A stretch of 64,000 bases of DNA, from the NCBI RefSeq assembly GCF_029872155.1, contig NZ_JARXLA010000005.1:124001-188000 (forward strand), written 5' to 3'. This DNA is from Hyphomicrobium sp. D-2 (GTDB lineage Bacteria > Pseudomonadota > Alphaproteobacteria > Rhizobiales > Hyphomicrobiaceae). The notes under the pieces are model-generated. The model worked only from the letters and a program-made list of their open reading frames with translations, was not told where the DNA came from and did no database searches. Shown here one piece after another: positions 34,606 through 42,866 of this stretch (within the stretch, counting starts at the first letter, position 1; the number at the start of each line of letters is the position of its first letter). The position numbers and the translations under genes are program-made.

Positions 34606-36435
34606 TCAGGCCGTTACGCCGAATTGCCGTTCCCACAATGCGACGCTGTAGAGCCTCCAGCGGCTGCGCTTGTCCAGCCGTTGCATGGCTTTCTCAAGCG
34701 CGGCTGCTGATGTCATTTCCCGCAGTAACGGTGACGCCATGACAGTCCGGTGCATTTCGTCGGCATGTTTGCTGAGCCAGATATCTTCCGGGGCTTCGAA
34801 GCCAAACTTATTTTTGCGCCATACGACGTTTTCGGGAAGTCTCTCGCTCATTGCCTTGCGGAGAATCCATTTGGACCAGCCATCGCGAATTTTATAGCGG
34901 TCCGGCAGCGACAGGCTCAGCTCCAGCAGGCGGTAATCCAGAAATGGCAGGCGCGCCTCAACGCTATGGGCCATGGAGTTCTTGTCTTCATAGCGCAGCA
35001 GGACGGGCAGATTTGTGGATCTGATTTCCAGCTTCTGCAGCCGGAAACTGTCGAGACAGCTTTTGGAGAATGCGGAGAGCGCATTGGGCATCGGCGCATG
35101 CTGGCTGAAGTGCCGGTGGCGGCGCTTGTAGAATGCATAGCGCGCAGGCGCCGCCAGCGCTCCGACGACATATTTCGCCATGTTGAGCGGGTGCATTTTG
35201 GCGTTATTGCGCGCTGATGCCCGTAGTGCCGCGATCGTTGCGCCCACGCCATCTCTCCGAAAAGCGGTGGCGATATAGGCCGCGTAATATTTTTCATAGC
35301 CGAGCAGTGTTTCGTCGCCGCCCTGACCGTCAAGAAGCACGACGATGCCGTTGTCGCGCGCTGCTTTCATGACGAAGTGCTGCATGGTGAGTGACGGACT
35401 GCCGAACGGCTCTTCCTGAGCTTCCACGACGCGGGGCAGTGACGAGACGAAGTCTTCGTAGCTGGGTTGCGCGCGATGCCAGTCGAGATCGCTGGAGCGA
35501 ACGACCATCTCCGCGAAGTGCTCTTCGTTGTTTGAGGATTGTTCGCTAACCGCGGTGATGGCGCCGAAGCGGCCATCGGCAGCCTGCCGGTAGATACCGG
35601 ATGCCGTGGCTGCAACCGATGAGGAATCGAGCCCGCCGCTCAGGCAGGTTCCAACCTTGACGTCCGACCTCAGGCGCAACCGCACTGCGTCGTCAAACAG
35701 GCTCAGAAACTGCTCGGTGGCATCGGGGATCGACAGCTTGCCGATGTCTTCGCGACGGGTGACTTCATAGTAGCGCTGGATCTTGAAATAGTTCCGGTCG
35801 AGATCGAAGGTCGCGTTGTGCCCGGCCGGCAGGCAACGGATGTCCTTGAAGAAGGTCTGGTCGTCAAGATCGCTGAAGCTGGTGACGAGGAACGTCTGCA
35901 CCACACCCATATTGGCGCCGACGCGATCGCAGAACGGCAGCAATTGGCGAATCTCGGAGCCGAACGCAAAAATTCTGCTGTTCTCGAAATAGTAGAGCGG
36001 CTTTACGCCGAACCGGTCACGCGAAAGAAAAAGCTGGTGCCGCTGGCGGTCATAGATGGCAAACGCCCACATGCCGTTGAAGCGGTTCACGCATGCTTCG
36101 CCCCAGTGGTCATAGGCGGCCAGGATAACTTCGGAATCGGTGTCGGAACGGAACGTGTATCCCTCGGCGCGCAGTTCATCGCGGATTTCGAGGTAATTGT
36201 AGATCTCGCCGTTAAAGGTCAGCACAAGCGCATCGCGCGCGTCGTGCATCGGCTGCGCACCGTGCTCACTCAGATCGAGGATCGAAAGCCGGCGGTGGCC
36301 TAGCGCCAATGGACCATCGACGAAATGGCCGCTGCCGTCAGGGCCGCGATGCCGGACGGCATCCGTCATTCGCTCAATGGTCGCGCGTTCAGCCGGGGCG
36401 CCATCGGTGCGAACGAAGCCAGCAATCCCACACAT
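34606..36435 (-). CDS. asnB: Glutamine-dependent asparagine synthetase-like amidotransferase
   Basis: The 609-residue protein has the class II glutaminase domain (Cys2 nucleophile in MCGIAGFV, then RHRGPDGSGHF and NGEIYNYLEIRDEL) and the ATP-pyrophosphatase synthetase domain with the PP-loop SGGLDSSSVAA. Members close to sugar genes transfer ammonia to a sugar carboxylate or act in cell-surface synthesis, instead of making asparagine. Position next to the wbpABDEI set suggests that it amidates the uronic acid, like WbpS in Pseudomonas O-antigen, but a plain AsnB cannot be ruled out. The gene is convergent with wbpD. Confidence 0.85.
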   Translation of the reverse strand: MCGIAGFVRTDGAPAERATIERMTDAVRHRGPDGSGHFVDGPLALGHRRLSILDLSEHGAQPMHDARDALVLTFNGEIYNYLEIRDELRAEGYTFRSDTDSEVILAAYDHWGEACVNRFNGMWAFAIYDRQRHQLFLSRDRFGVKPLYYFENSRIFAFGSEIRQLLPFCDRVGANMGVVQTFLVTSFSDLDDQTFFKDIRCLPAGHNATFDLDRNYFKIQRYYEVTRREDIGKLSIPDATEQFLSLFDDAVRLRLRSDVKVGTCLSGGLDSSSVAATASGIYRQAADGRFGAITAVSEQSSNNEEHFAEMVVRSSDLDWHRAQPSYEDFVSSLPRVVEAQEEPFGSPSLTMQHFVMKAARDNGIVVLLDGQGGDETLLGYEKYYAAYIATAFRRDGVGATIAALRASARNNAKMHPLNMAKYVVGALAAPARYAFYKRRHRHFSQHAPMPNALSAFSKSCLDSFRLQKLEIRSTNLPVLLRYEDKNSMAHSVEARLPFLDYRLLELSLSLPDRYKIRDGWSKWILRKAMSERLPENVVWRKNKFGFEAPEDIWLSKHADEMHRTVMASPLLREMTSAAALEKAMQRLDKRSRWRLYSVALWERQFGVTA

Positions 36436-36670
36436 GCAAAAACGGCCCCCTGCCGACCTGTTCGTCGCCGCTGCGCGTGGCGGTTATCCGGCGCGCATTT
36501 AGATGAAGCTGCCTCGTGTTCGGCAGCCTGTCTGATCAAACGCATAGAATTGCCGCGTAACAGGTGAGCGGTCTTGAAGTCCATCGCGAACTAAACGATG
36601 CCAAATTTTGTACCACGTGGTGCGTGATCAGAAGATCGCTAAAAGCGCTACGCGCGGAGCCAAAGCCCGG

Positions 36671-38005
36671 TTAGCGCTGATAAACCGTCTCGCCAGCCAC
36701 CACCGTGCGCGTCACGCGGCCCTGCATCTTGCTTTCGTCAAAAGGTGAATTCTTCGAACGAGAACGGAGCTGGTCCTTGTTGAGCACCCATGGCTCATCG
36801 GGATCGAAGATGATGAGGTCGGCGATGCTGCCTTTGGCCAGACGCCCCGAGTGCAAGCCAAGCAGCTTGGCAGGATTGATGGTGAGCGCGCGCAGAATGG
36901 TCATCAGCGGTAACTCGCCGGAGTGGTGCAGCCGCAGCGCAGCGGGCAGCAGCGTTTCAAGGCCCACCGCACCATCGGTCGCTTCGGCGAACGGGCGGCG
37001 CTTGTCGTCGGCGTCCTGCGGGTCGTGGCTCGACACAATGATATCGATATCACCCGATGCCAGGCCCTCAACCATCGCGGCGCGATCAGCATCGGCGCGC
37101 AGCGGCGGCCGCATCTTGAAGAAGGTGCGGTAGGGGCCGATGTCGTTCTCGTTCAGTGTCAGATGATTGATGGTAACGCCGCATGTTACGGGCAGGCGTT
37201 TCGCCTTGGCAGCGCGAACAACCGCAAGGCTGTCACCGGTCGAAATGGTTGCAGCGTGATAGCGGCCGGATGTCATCTCTACGAGGCGCACGTCGCGTTC
37301 GAGGATGATCGTCTCGGAAGCTTTCGGGATGCCGGAAAGACCAAGCCGTGCTGCAACCTCGCCCGAGTTCATCGCGCCGGTGGCCGAGAGATAAGGATCT
37401 TCCGTGTGGTGTACGATCAGCGCGCCGAAGTCGCGGCTATAGAGCAGCACGTTGCGCATCACGCGCGTATTGGCGATCGAGCGCTTGCCGTTGGAAAAGG
37501 CGATCGCACCGGCCCGTTTCAGTAGACCGATCTCGGTCATCTCTTCGCCGTTGAGGCCCTTGGTCATGGCCGCCATGGTGTGGACGTGCACGATGGCATT
37601 GTCGCGCGCGCGCCGCTGGATAAAATCGACCAGCGCAACCTGATCGATCACCGGATTGGTGTCCGGCATCACGACCATGGTGGTGACGCCACCGGCAGCA
37701 GCGGCATGGCTGGCGGTTTTCAGTGTTTCGCGATGCTCAAAGCCCGGTTCGCCGGCAAACACCTGCGCGTCGATCAGGCCCGGTGCCAGAACATGCCCCT
37801 TGCAGTCTACGACGGTCGCGCCTTCCGGTGCATTGCGGCGCAGGTGAGGGCCCAGATCTTCGATCAGCCCGTTCCGCACGATCAGTCCGCCCGCTTCATC
37901 CCGGTCGGTGGCGGGATCGATGATGCGCGCGTTGATGAATGCCGTTGCCGCGTCGGAGTGCGCGCGCTGCGGACGTTTGGAGAGCGGACTTGGTGTTGTG
38001 TTCAT
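36671..38005 (-). CDS. pyrC: PyrC-type dihydroorotase homologue lacking the HxH metal motif
   Basis: The protein has the amidohydrolase fold of class I dihydroorotase, but where functional enzymes read DxHxH it reads [13 protein letters not shown], so both metal-binding histidines are missing. The later TxHxP-type site is SSHDPQDAD and the DHOase block HLTLN reads [10 protein letters not shown]. Pseudo-dihydroorotases of this form are known next to pyrB in pseudomonads and other proteobacteria, where they stabilise aspartate transcarbamoylase. It overlaps pyrB by four bases (ATGA), so they are cotranscribed; that fits a structural partner. It could still be active if an unusual site is used. 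An active pyrC would have to be elsewhere. Confidence 0.85.
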   Translation of the reverse strand: MNTTPSPLSKRPQRAHSDAATAFINARIIDPATDRDEAGGLIVRNGLIEDLGPHLRRNAPEGATVVDCKGHVLAPGLIDAQVFAGEPGFEHRETLKTASHAAAAGGVTTMVVMPDTNPVIDQVALVDFIQRRARDNAIVHVHTMAAMTKGLNGEEMTEIGLLKRAGAIAFSNGKRSIANTRVMRNVLLYSRDFGALIVHHTEDPYLSATGAMNSGEVAARLGLSGIPKASETIILERDVRLVEMTSGRYHAATISTGDSLAVVRAAKAKRLPVTCGVTINHLTLNENDIGPYRTFFKMRPPLRADADRAAMVEGLASGDIDIIVSSHDPQDADDKRRPFAEATDGAVGLETLLPAALRLHHSGELPLMTILRALTINPAKLLGLHSGRLAKGSIADLIIFDPDEPWVLNKDQLRSRSKNSPFDESKMQGRVTRTVVAGETVYQR

Positions 38006-38988
38006 CGCTTCGTCAGGTTTCGGGCCAGGGCATCGAGTACAGCCATGCGCGCCGCAACGCCCATTTCAACCTGCTCCCGGATCACGCTGGAGGAATGGTC
38101 GGCGACTGCGGAGGCGATTTCGACGCCACGATTCATGGGGCCAGGGTGCATGACGATTGCGTCGGGCTTGGCCCGCGCCAGCTTTTCATGGTCGAGGCCA
38201 AAGAAGTGGAAGTATTCGCGCACTGACGGCACATACGAGCCTTCCATGCGCTCGCGCTGCAGGCGCAGCATCATCACTACGTCCGCGCCTTCAACGGCCT
38301 TCCACATGTCGGTGAAGACTTCCGCGCCCAGCCGTTCCGGCGCAGCGGGCAGCAGCGTGGAGGGTGCCGCCAGACGCACCCGGGCGCCGAGCGTGTTCAG
38401 AAGAATGATGTTTGAGCGTGCCACGCGGCTGTGCAGGATGTCGCCGCAGATCGCCACCGTCAGCCCTTCAATGCGGCCTTTGGCACGGCGGATGGTGAGG
38501 GCATCAAGCAGCGCCTGCGTCGGATGCTGGTGTGAACCGTCACCCGCGTTGATGACTGAGCAGTCAACCTTCTGAGACAGCAGTTCCACCGCGCCCGCCG
38601 CATGATGGCGCACGACGATAAGGTCGGGCCGCATCGCGTTGAGCGTCACAGCGGTATCGATGAGCGTCTCGCCCTTCTGCACCGACGACGTCGCAACGCT
38701 CATGTTCATCACGTCGGCACCGAGGCGCTTGCCGGCCATCTCGAACGAGGCCTGCGTGCGGGTCGAGTTCTCGAAGAACAGATTGATCAGGGTGCGCCCG
38801 CGCAGCACATCATGCCGTTTGCCCGCCTGACGGTTCTCGTCGGCGAAGCGATCGGCAAGGTCCAGCAGGAAATGGATCTCCTGAGCGCCCAGCCCCTCCA
38901 CAGTGAGGAGGTGGCGGTGCGGAAAATGGAGCGTCTCGACTTTGGCTACAGCATTGTTCATCAAAGCCGTTTGTATAGGTAGACTCAT
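38002..38988 (-). CDS. pyrB: Aspartate carbamoyltransferase catalytic subunit
   Basis: PyrB joins carbamoyl phosphate and aspartate in pyrimidine synthesis. Conserved motifs are [12 protein letters not shown] (carbamoyl-phosphate loop), [16 protein letters not shown], and a C-terminal [13 protein letters not shown] start at the ATG at 38988; an ATG at 38961 is an equally plausible choice (319 residues). The longest frame, from 39102, would add a hydrophobic stretch that pyrB proteins do not have. It is the upstream gene of the pyrB-pyrC pair. The neighbour upstream, an acyl-CoA dehydrogenase gene, is divergent. Confidence 0.94.
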   Translation of the reverse strand: MSLPIQTALMNNAVAKVETLHFPHRHLLTVEGLGAQEIHFLLDLADRFADENRQAGKRHDVLRGRTLINLFFENSTRTQASFEMAGKRLGADVMNMSVATSSVQKGETLIDTAVTLNAMRPDLIVVRHHAAGAVELLSQKVDCSVINAGDGSHQHPTQALLDALTIRRAKGRIEGLTVAICGDILHSRVARSNIILLNTLGARVRLAAPSTLLPAAPERLGAEVFTDMWKAVEGADVVMMLRLQRERMEGSYVPSVREYFHFFGLDHEKLARAKPDAIVMHPGPMNRGVEIASAVADHSSSVIREQVEMGVAARMAVLDALARNLTKR

Positions 38989-39089
38989 GGGGCTCGGCAA
39001 CTGCGCCCAAGCGCCCCGGGCATATGAGCTGGGGAATACGTTAAGGGCGGGTAGCCGCGCCACAGCCAGAAGCGCAATAAACAGCTGAA

Positions 39090-40784
39090 ATGGTCGCACC
39101 AACCGACAAATCCGGCGAATTCAACCAGTCGCCCCCGTTCGAGGATGTGAACCTGTTCACGTCCGATGCCGCATTGGCCGAGGCGATTGACCGGGAGGGC
39201 GGCGGCTACGCCGCGCGGGCGCTGGGCGCTTTTGGCGTGATCACCGGCAGCGCCGAGGCTCTGGAGCGGGCGCGGCTGGCGAACGAGCATGTGCCGCGTC
39301 TGGCCACGCACGATCGCTACGGCAATCGCCGCGACACGGTGACGTTTCACCCCGCCTATCACACGCTGATGCGCACAAGCTGCGCCGAGGGCCTGCATAG
39401 CTCAGTCTGGAGCCACCTTGCGGATCGGAACGGCGTGCGGCGCACCGGAGCATATGTCGCCCGCGCGGGTGCCTTCTACATGGCGGCTCAGATGGAAGCC
39501 GGACACTGCTGCCCCATAACCATGACCAGCGCCGCTGTACCCGTGCTGTTGCAGCAACCCGAAATCGCTTCCGAGTGGGTGCCGCGCATCCTGCCGTTTG
39601 AATACGATCCGAGTTTTGCTCCGCCGGGCGCCAAGACGGCCATCACGCTCGGCATGGGCATGACGGAGCGGCAGGGCGGCACGGACGTGCGGGCCGCGAC
39701 CACCGTAGCCGAGCCCATCGGCGGCAAAGGCGGCCCGGGACGTGAATATCGGCTCACGGGCCACAAGTGGTTTTTGTCGGCGCCGATGTCGGATGCATTT
39801 TTGGTGCTGGCGCAGGCGCAATCACTTGGTGGCAGCAACGGCGGGCTGACCTGCTTTCTGGTGCCGCGCTTTCGGCCCGATGGCTCCGTCAATGCGCTGC
39901 ACTTCCTGCGCCTGAAGGACAAGCTGGGCAATCGCTCGAACGCATCGTCGGAGGTGGAGTTCCACGGCGCTTATGCGCGCGCGGTGGGTGAGATCGGTCG
40001 CGGTGTTGCGACGATCATCGAGATGGTGACGCACACGCGGCTCGATTGCGCGGTGTCATCGGCGGGGCTGATGCGTTCGGCGCTGGCCAACGCTATCCAC
40101 CACGCCGAACACCGATCCGTTTTTGGGCGAACGCTGGTCGATCAACCGCTGATGCAGCAGGTGCTGGCCGATCTGGCGCTCGATGTGGAAGCGGCGACGG
40201 CACTGGCGTTCCGTTTGGCGCGCGCGTTCGATCGCTCGGATGATCCACGTGCTTCGGCATGGCGGCGGCTGATGACGCCGGTCACCAAATATTGGGTGTG
40301 CAAGATTGCGCCGTCGATGGCGGCGGAGGCAATGGAATGCCTTGGCGGTAACGGTTATGTCGAGGAAGCACCGCTGGCGCGCCTCTATCGCGAGGTGCCG
40401 GTCAATTCCATCTGGGAGGGCTCCGGCAACGTCATGGCGCTGGATGTCGCGCGTGTGTTGCAGCGCGAGCCGATGGCGGTCGAATCGGTGATGGAAGAAC
40501 TGCTGGCCGGTGCTGGCGACGATCAACACCTGCGCCGGGCCCATGCGCGCATTGAAGGCATGCTGCAGGAACCGAAATTCCTTGATGCGCGCGGCCGCAC
40601 GCTGGTCGAAAGTTTTGCCGTGTTGGCTGCGGCCACCATTCTGCGCGTCCATGCGCCACCCGCAGTGGCCGATGCCTTCATCGCCACGCGCCTGTTTGGC
40701 GATCCGCGACAGACATACGGGCAGGGTCTGGAGCACGCCGACGTGCGCGCCATTATCGCGCGGGCGTCACCCAACGAGAGCTAG
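39090..40784 (+). CDS. AidB-like acyl-CoA dehydrogenase family protein
   Basis: This 564-residue flavoprotein matches AidB-type members of the acyl-CoA dehydrogenase superfamily, which bind FAD and, in E. coli, double-stranded DNA in the adaptive response to alkylation. The N-terminal [15 protein letters not shown] is diagnostic, as are [31 protein letters not shown] and the C-terminal [16 protein letters not shown]. The catalytic Glu of ordinary acyl-CoA dehydrogenases is replaced by the AidB arrangement around IWEGSGN. No ada or alkB gene lies nearby, so the regulatory context is unknown. Its stop is two bases from that of the convergent PcfJ-like gene. Confidence 0.9.
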   Translation: MVAPTDKSGEFNQSPPFEDVNLFTSDAALAEAIDREGGGYAARALGAFGVITGSAEALERARLANEHVPRLATHDRYGNRRDTVTFHPAYHTLMRTSCAEGLHSSVWSHLADRNGVRRTGAYVARAGAFYMAAQMEAGHCCPITMTSAAVPVLLQQPEIASEWVPRILPFEYDPSFAPPGAKTAITLGMGMTERQGGTDVRAATTVAEPIGGKGGPGREYRLTGHKWFLSAPMSDAFLVLAQAQSLGGSNGGLTCFLVPRFRPDGSVNALHFLRLKDKLGNRSNASSEVEFHGAYARAVGEIGRGVATIIEMVTHTRLDCAVSSAGLMRSALANAIHHAEHRSVFGRTLVDQPLMQQVLADLALDVEAATALAFRLARAFDRSDDPRASAWRRLMTPVTKYWVCKIAPSMAAEAMECLGGNGYVEEAPLARLYREVPVNSIWEGSGNVMALDVARVLQREPMAVESVMEELLAGAGDDQHLRRAHARIEGMLQEPKFLDARGRTLVESFAVLAAATILRVHAPPAVADAFIATRLFGDPRQTYGQGLEHADVRAIIARASPNES

Positions 40785-40786
40785 GT

Positions 40787-41998
40787 TCAGGTGAACAGCC
40801 AGGATGAAACGCCGGCGCGGCGTGCAAGCTCGCCCATTTCGTTTTCCAGTTCGTCGAATACGACAGGCGTTGCCGCTTCCGGCAACCAGGCGGCACCTTC
40901 AATTGCAGCGCGATAGTCCGCAAGAATATCGGTCCACGCCGCATTGTCGAACTGGCGATCGGGAAAGTTGCGCGGCGGCAGACGGCGCAGATTGGTCTGT
41001 CCCGCCAGCCACGCATAGGCGGCCTGCCAGACCTCCAGCGGTGCGGCGAGATTGTGCCGGCCTTTGAGCTGCGTGATTGTCAGCATGCCGGCTTCGCGCG
41101 GGTGCGGGGCGATTTCCAGCGTCGCGATGTGATCGCCGTGGCGACGGATGGAAAACAGGCGGCAGCGGTCGCTGGCTAGACGATCGGCATACTGATCGGC
41201 GCAATTCTGCATCGCGCGCGCCTCGATGAGGATCTCGCCCTGATCGAGCAGCGGCACGAACGTGTAACCACGCACAAGGCCGCCCGACAGCCACGGATCG
41301 GATACGGCACCGTCGCTGAGCTGAAGGGTGAGACGAATGCGGCTGAACCAGCTTTTTGCCGCGCAGAGGGCCGTGTCGAAAGCAATCTCAGGGCGCCATG
41401 GCACGACGATGAGGCTGTGCGCGCGGGTGTGCGGCGCGCGGGAGTGCCACGCATAGCTGGCCAGCACGCCAAACATCCGCTCCGGGTCGCCGGGTTCGGC
41501 GTAGATGCTCTGATCGGCCAGCCACAGCGCAAAATCATCACTGCATGCGCGTGTGCCGAATGTCACCGCCTGCAGCCACATTGCGCTGTGCGCAGGGTCA
41601 GCGGGCATCCTGCTGGCGATACGGCGGGTGAATGTTTCGCCATGCGGCAGCGCCCTGATTGGCTGGTCAAAGGCTTCGGGTGGAAGACGGCGCAGCCACA
41701 ATGGCAGGCCGAGCGTGGCGGCAACCGCTTTCAGCGCTTCGCCCGCCTCAACCTGTGCGATGGCGGTCTTGCGCGTTTCAAGCGGTGTGTGGCGGCTGGC
41801 GATCGCATAGGCCGCGCCGGGAAAGACGATGGCGAGATCGGCAAGGCGTGACGATGAACGCATCAAACGGCGCACATCCCGCCGGGCCGGATAGGTAAAG
41901 CGGGCAGCGTAATTTGCGTGGTCGTCGGAAAGCGGCGGCAACGGAGCAATGCGGCGCGCATCCGAACGCCGACGGAGAAGTTGTGTTGCCTGCGACAT
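40787..41998 (-). CDS. PcfJ-like protein
   Basis: The 403-residue protein has, in its second half (about 255-345), the PcfJ-like pattern: a segment EILIEARAMQNCADQYADRL, then CRLFSIRRHGDHIATLEIAP and LTITQLKGRHN. PcfJ was named for a gene of enterococcal conjugative plasmids but homologues are spread across proteobacterial chromosomes, with no established function. The first 250 residues are helical and match nothing I recognise. No signal peptide or membrane helix is seen. I start at the ATG at 41998; the frame also starts at GTG 42010. It is a single gene between the AidB-like gene and ruvX. Confidence 0.65.
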   Translation of the reverse strand: MSQATQLLRRRSDARRIAPLPPLSDDHANYAARFTYPARRDVRRLMRSSSRLADLAIVFPGAAYAIASRHTPLETRKTAIAQVEAGEALKAVAATLGLPLWLRRLPPEAFDQPIRALPHGETFTRRIASRMPADPAHSAMWLQAVTFGTRACSDDFALWLADQSIYAEPGDPERMFGVLASYAWHSRAPHTRAHSLIVVPWRPEIAFDTALCAAKSWFSRIRLTLQLSDGAVSDPWLSGGLVRGYTFVPLLDQGEILIEARAMQNCADQYADRLASDRCRLFSIRRHGDHIATLEIAPHPREAGMLTITQLKGRHNLAAPLEVWQAAYAWLAGQTNLRRLPPRNFPDRQFDNAAWTDILADYRAAIEGAAWLPEAATPVVFDELENEMGELARRAGVSSWLFT

Positions 41999-42203
41999 GT
42001 ACTGACCCACTCAGCTACCGACCCACCTCAACTGGGTAGCGGGCTGGAAGCGTTGCAAGCCATTGCGGCGCGCATGGGACAGAAGCGTGCCCCGGCCCGG
42101 CAAGTCGCGGGCCAAAATATGTTGAGAGTTAACGGGGCGCGGGCCGCACGTCTGGGTACGGCGCAGTTCTGACGGGGGCTAACGCGCCCGGACCCGATGC
42201 GGC

Positions 42204-42707
42204 CTAACGGTGCATGAAGCGCATACGGTCCAGCGCACCCTGCAGAATGATGGTGGCGGCCAGTTTGTCGATCACCTGCGCCCGGCGCTTGCGGCTGGCG
42301 TCCGCTTCCAGCAGCATGCGCTCGGCCTCTGCGGTTGATAGCCGTTCATCCCACAGCAATATCGGCAGCGGCGTTAGCGCATTGACGTTGCGGGCGAACG
42401 CGCGGGTGGCCTGCACGCGTGGGCCTGAGGTGCCGTCGAGATTCGTCGGCAGGCCCAGCACCAATCCGCCGACCTTGTGCAGGGCGATGAGGCGAAGCAG
42501 TTCGGCGGCATCTTCCTTGAATTTGGTGCGCCGGATGACTGTCAGCCCCGAGGCGATCGTGTGGGTGATGTCGGATAGGGCGATGCCGAGCGTTTTCGTA
42601 CCGGCATCGATGCCGATCAGCGGGGCGCGAGCGGGAATGATTGCTGCGAAGGCCTCGATGTCATCGGTGGTGGTGCCGCGATCGGGGTCGCCAGATAAAT
42701 TTGCCAT
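42204..42707 (-). CDS. ruvX: RuvX/YqgF-type Holliday junction resolvase or pre-16S rRNA nuclease
   Basis: This 167-residue protein of the RNase H-like fold matches YqgF/RuvX, implicated in maturation of 16S rRNA 5' ends and in Holliday junction resolution. The first acidic residue lies in IGIDAGTKTLGIALSD, and the later VGGLVLGLPTNLDG and LPILLWDERLSTAEAERML, with the final Asp in IDKLAATIILQGAL, complete the site. I use the ATG at 42707; the longer frame overlaps the divergent gene. ruvX is classically next to gatC and pyrB in this order, consistent with the region. Confidence 0.93.
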   Translation of the reverse strand: MANLSGDPDRGTTTDDIEAFAAIIPARAPLIGIDAGTKTLGIALSDITHTIASGLTVIRRTKFKEDAAELLRLIALHKVGGLVLGLPTNLDGTSGPRVQATRAFARNVNALTPLPILLWDERLSTAEAERMLLEADASRKRRAQVIDKLAATIILQGALDRMRFMHR

Positions 42708-42866
42708 AAAGGCGCCCTGAGGATTGTTGCGGGTTGGAGCTTCATATACTCCACATCGGGCTTGGTAAACGTATTTACCGCCGGGCATGCGGTAGGGCGG
42801 CTTTGTTTAGATTCTAATGCGATCAAAGCAGCTGTTAGGGATCAAAGCCACACAACGAGGGATGGT

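Noticed and set aside
28660-36435. Mobile island with integrase or IS ends
   Set aside because: The block looks inserted, but no transposase, integrase, tRNA or terminal repeats are seen, so I record insertion only as an inference from gene order.
36612-36621. ACCACGTGGT palindrome upstream of pyrC
   Set aside because: It is a perfect palindrome but only 10 bases long, about 45 bases before the pyrC stop end of the intergenic region and downstream of both gene starts, so an operator role is unlikely.
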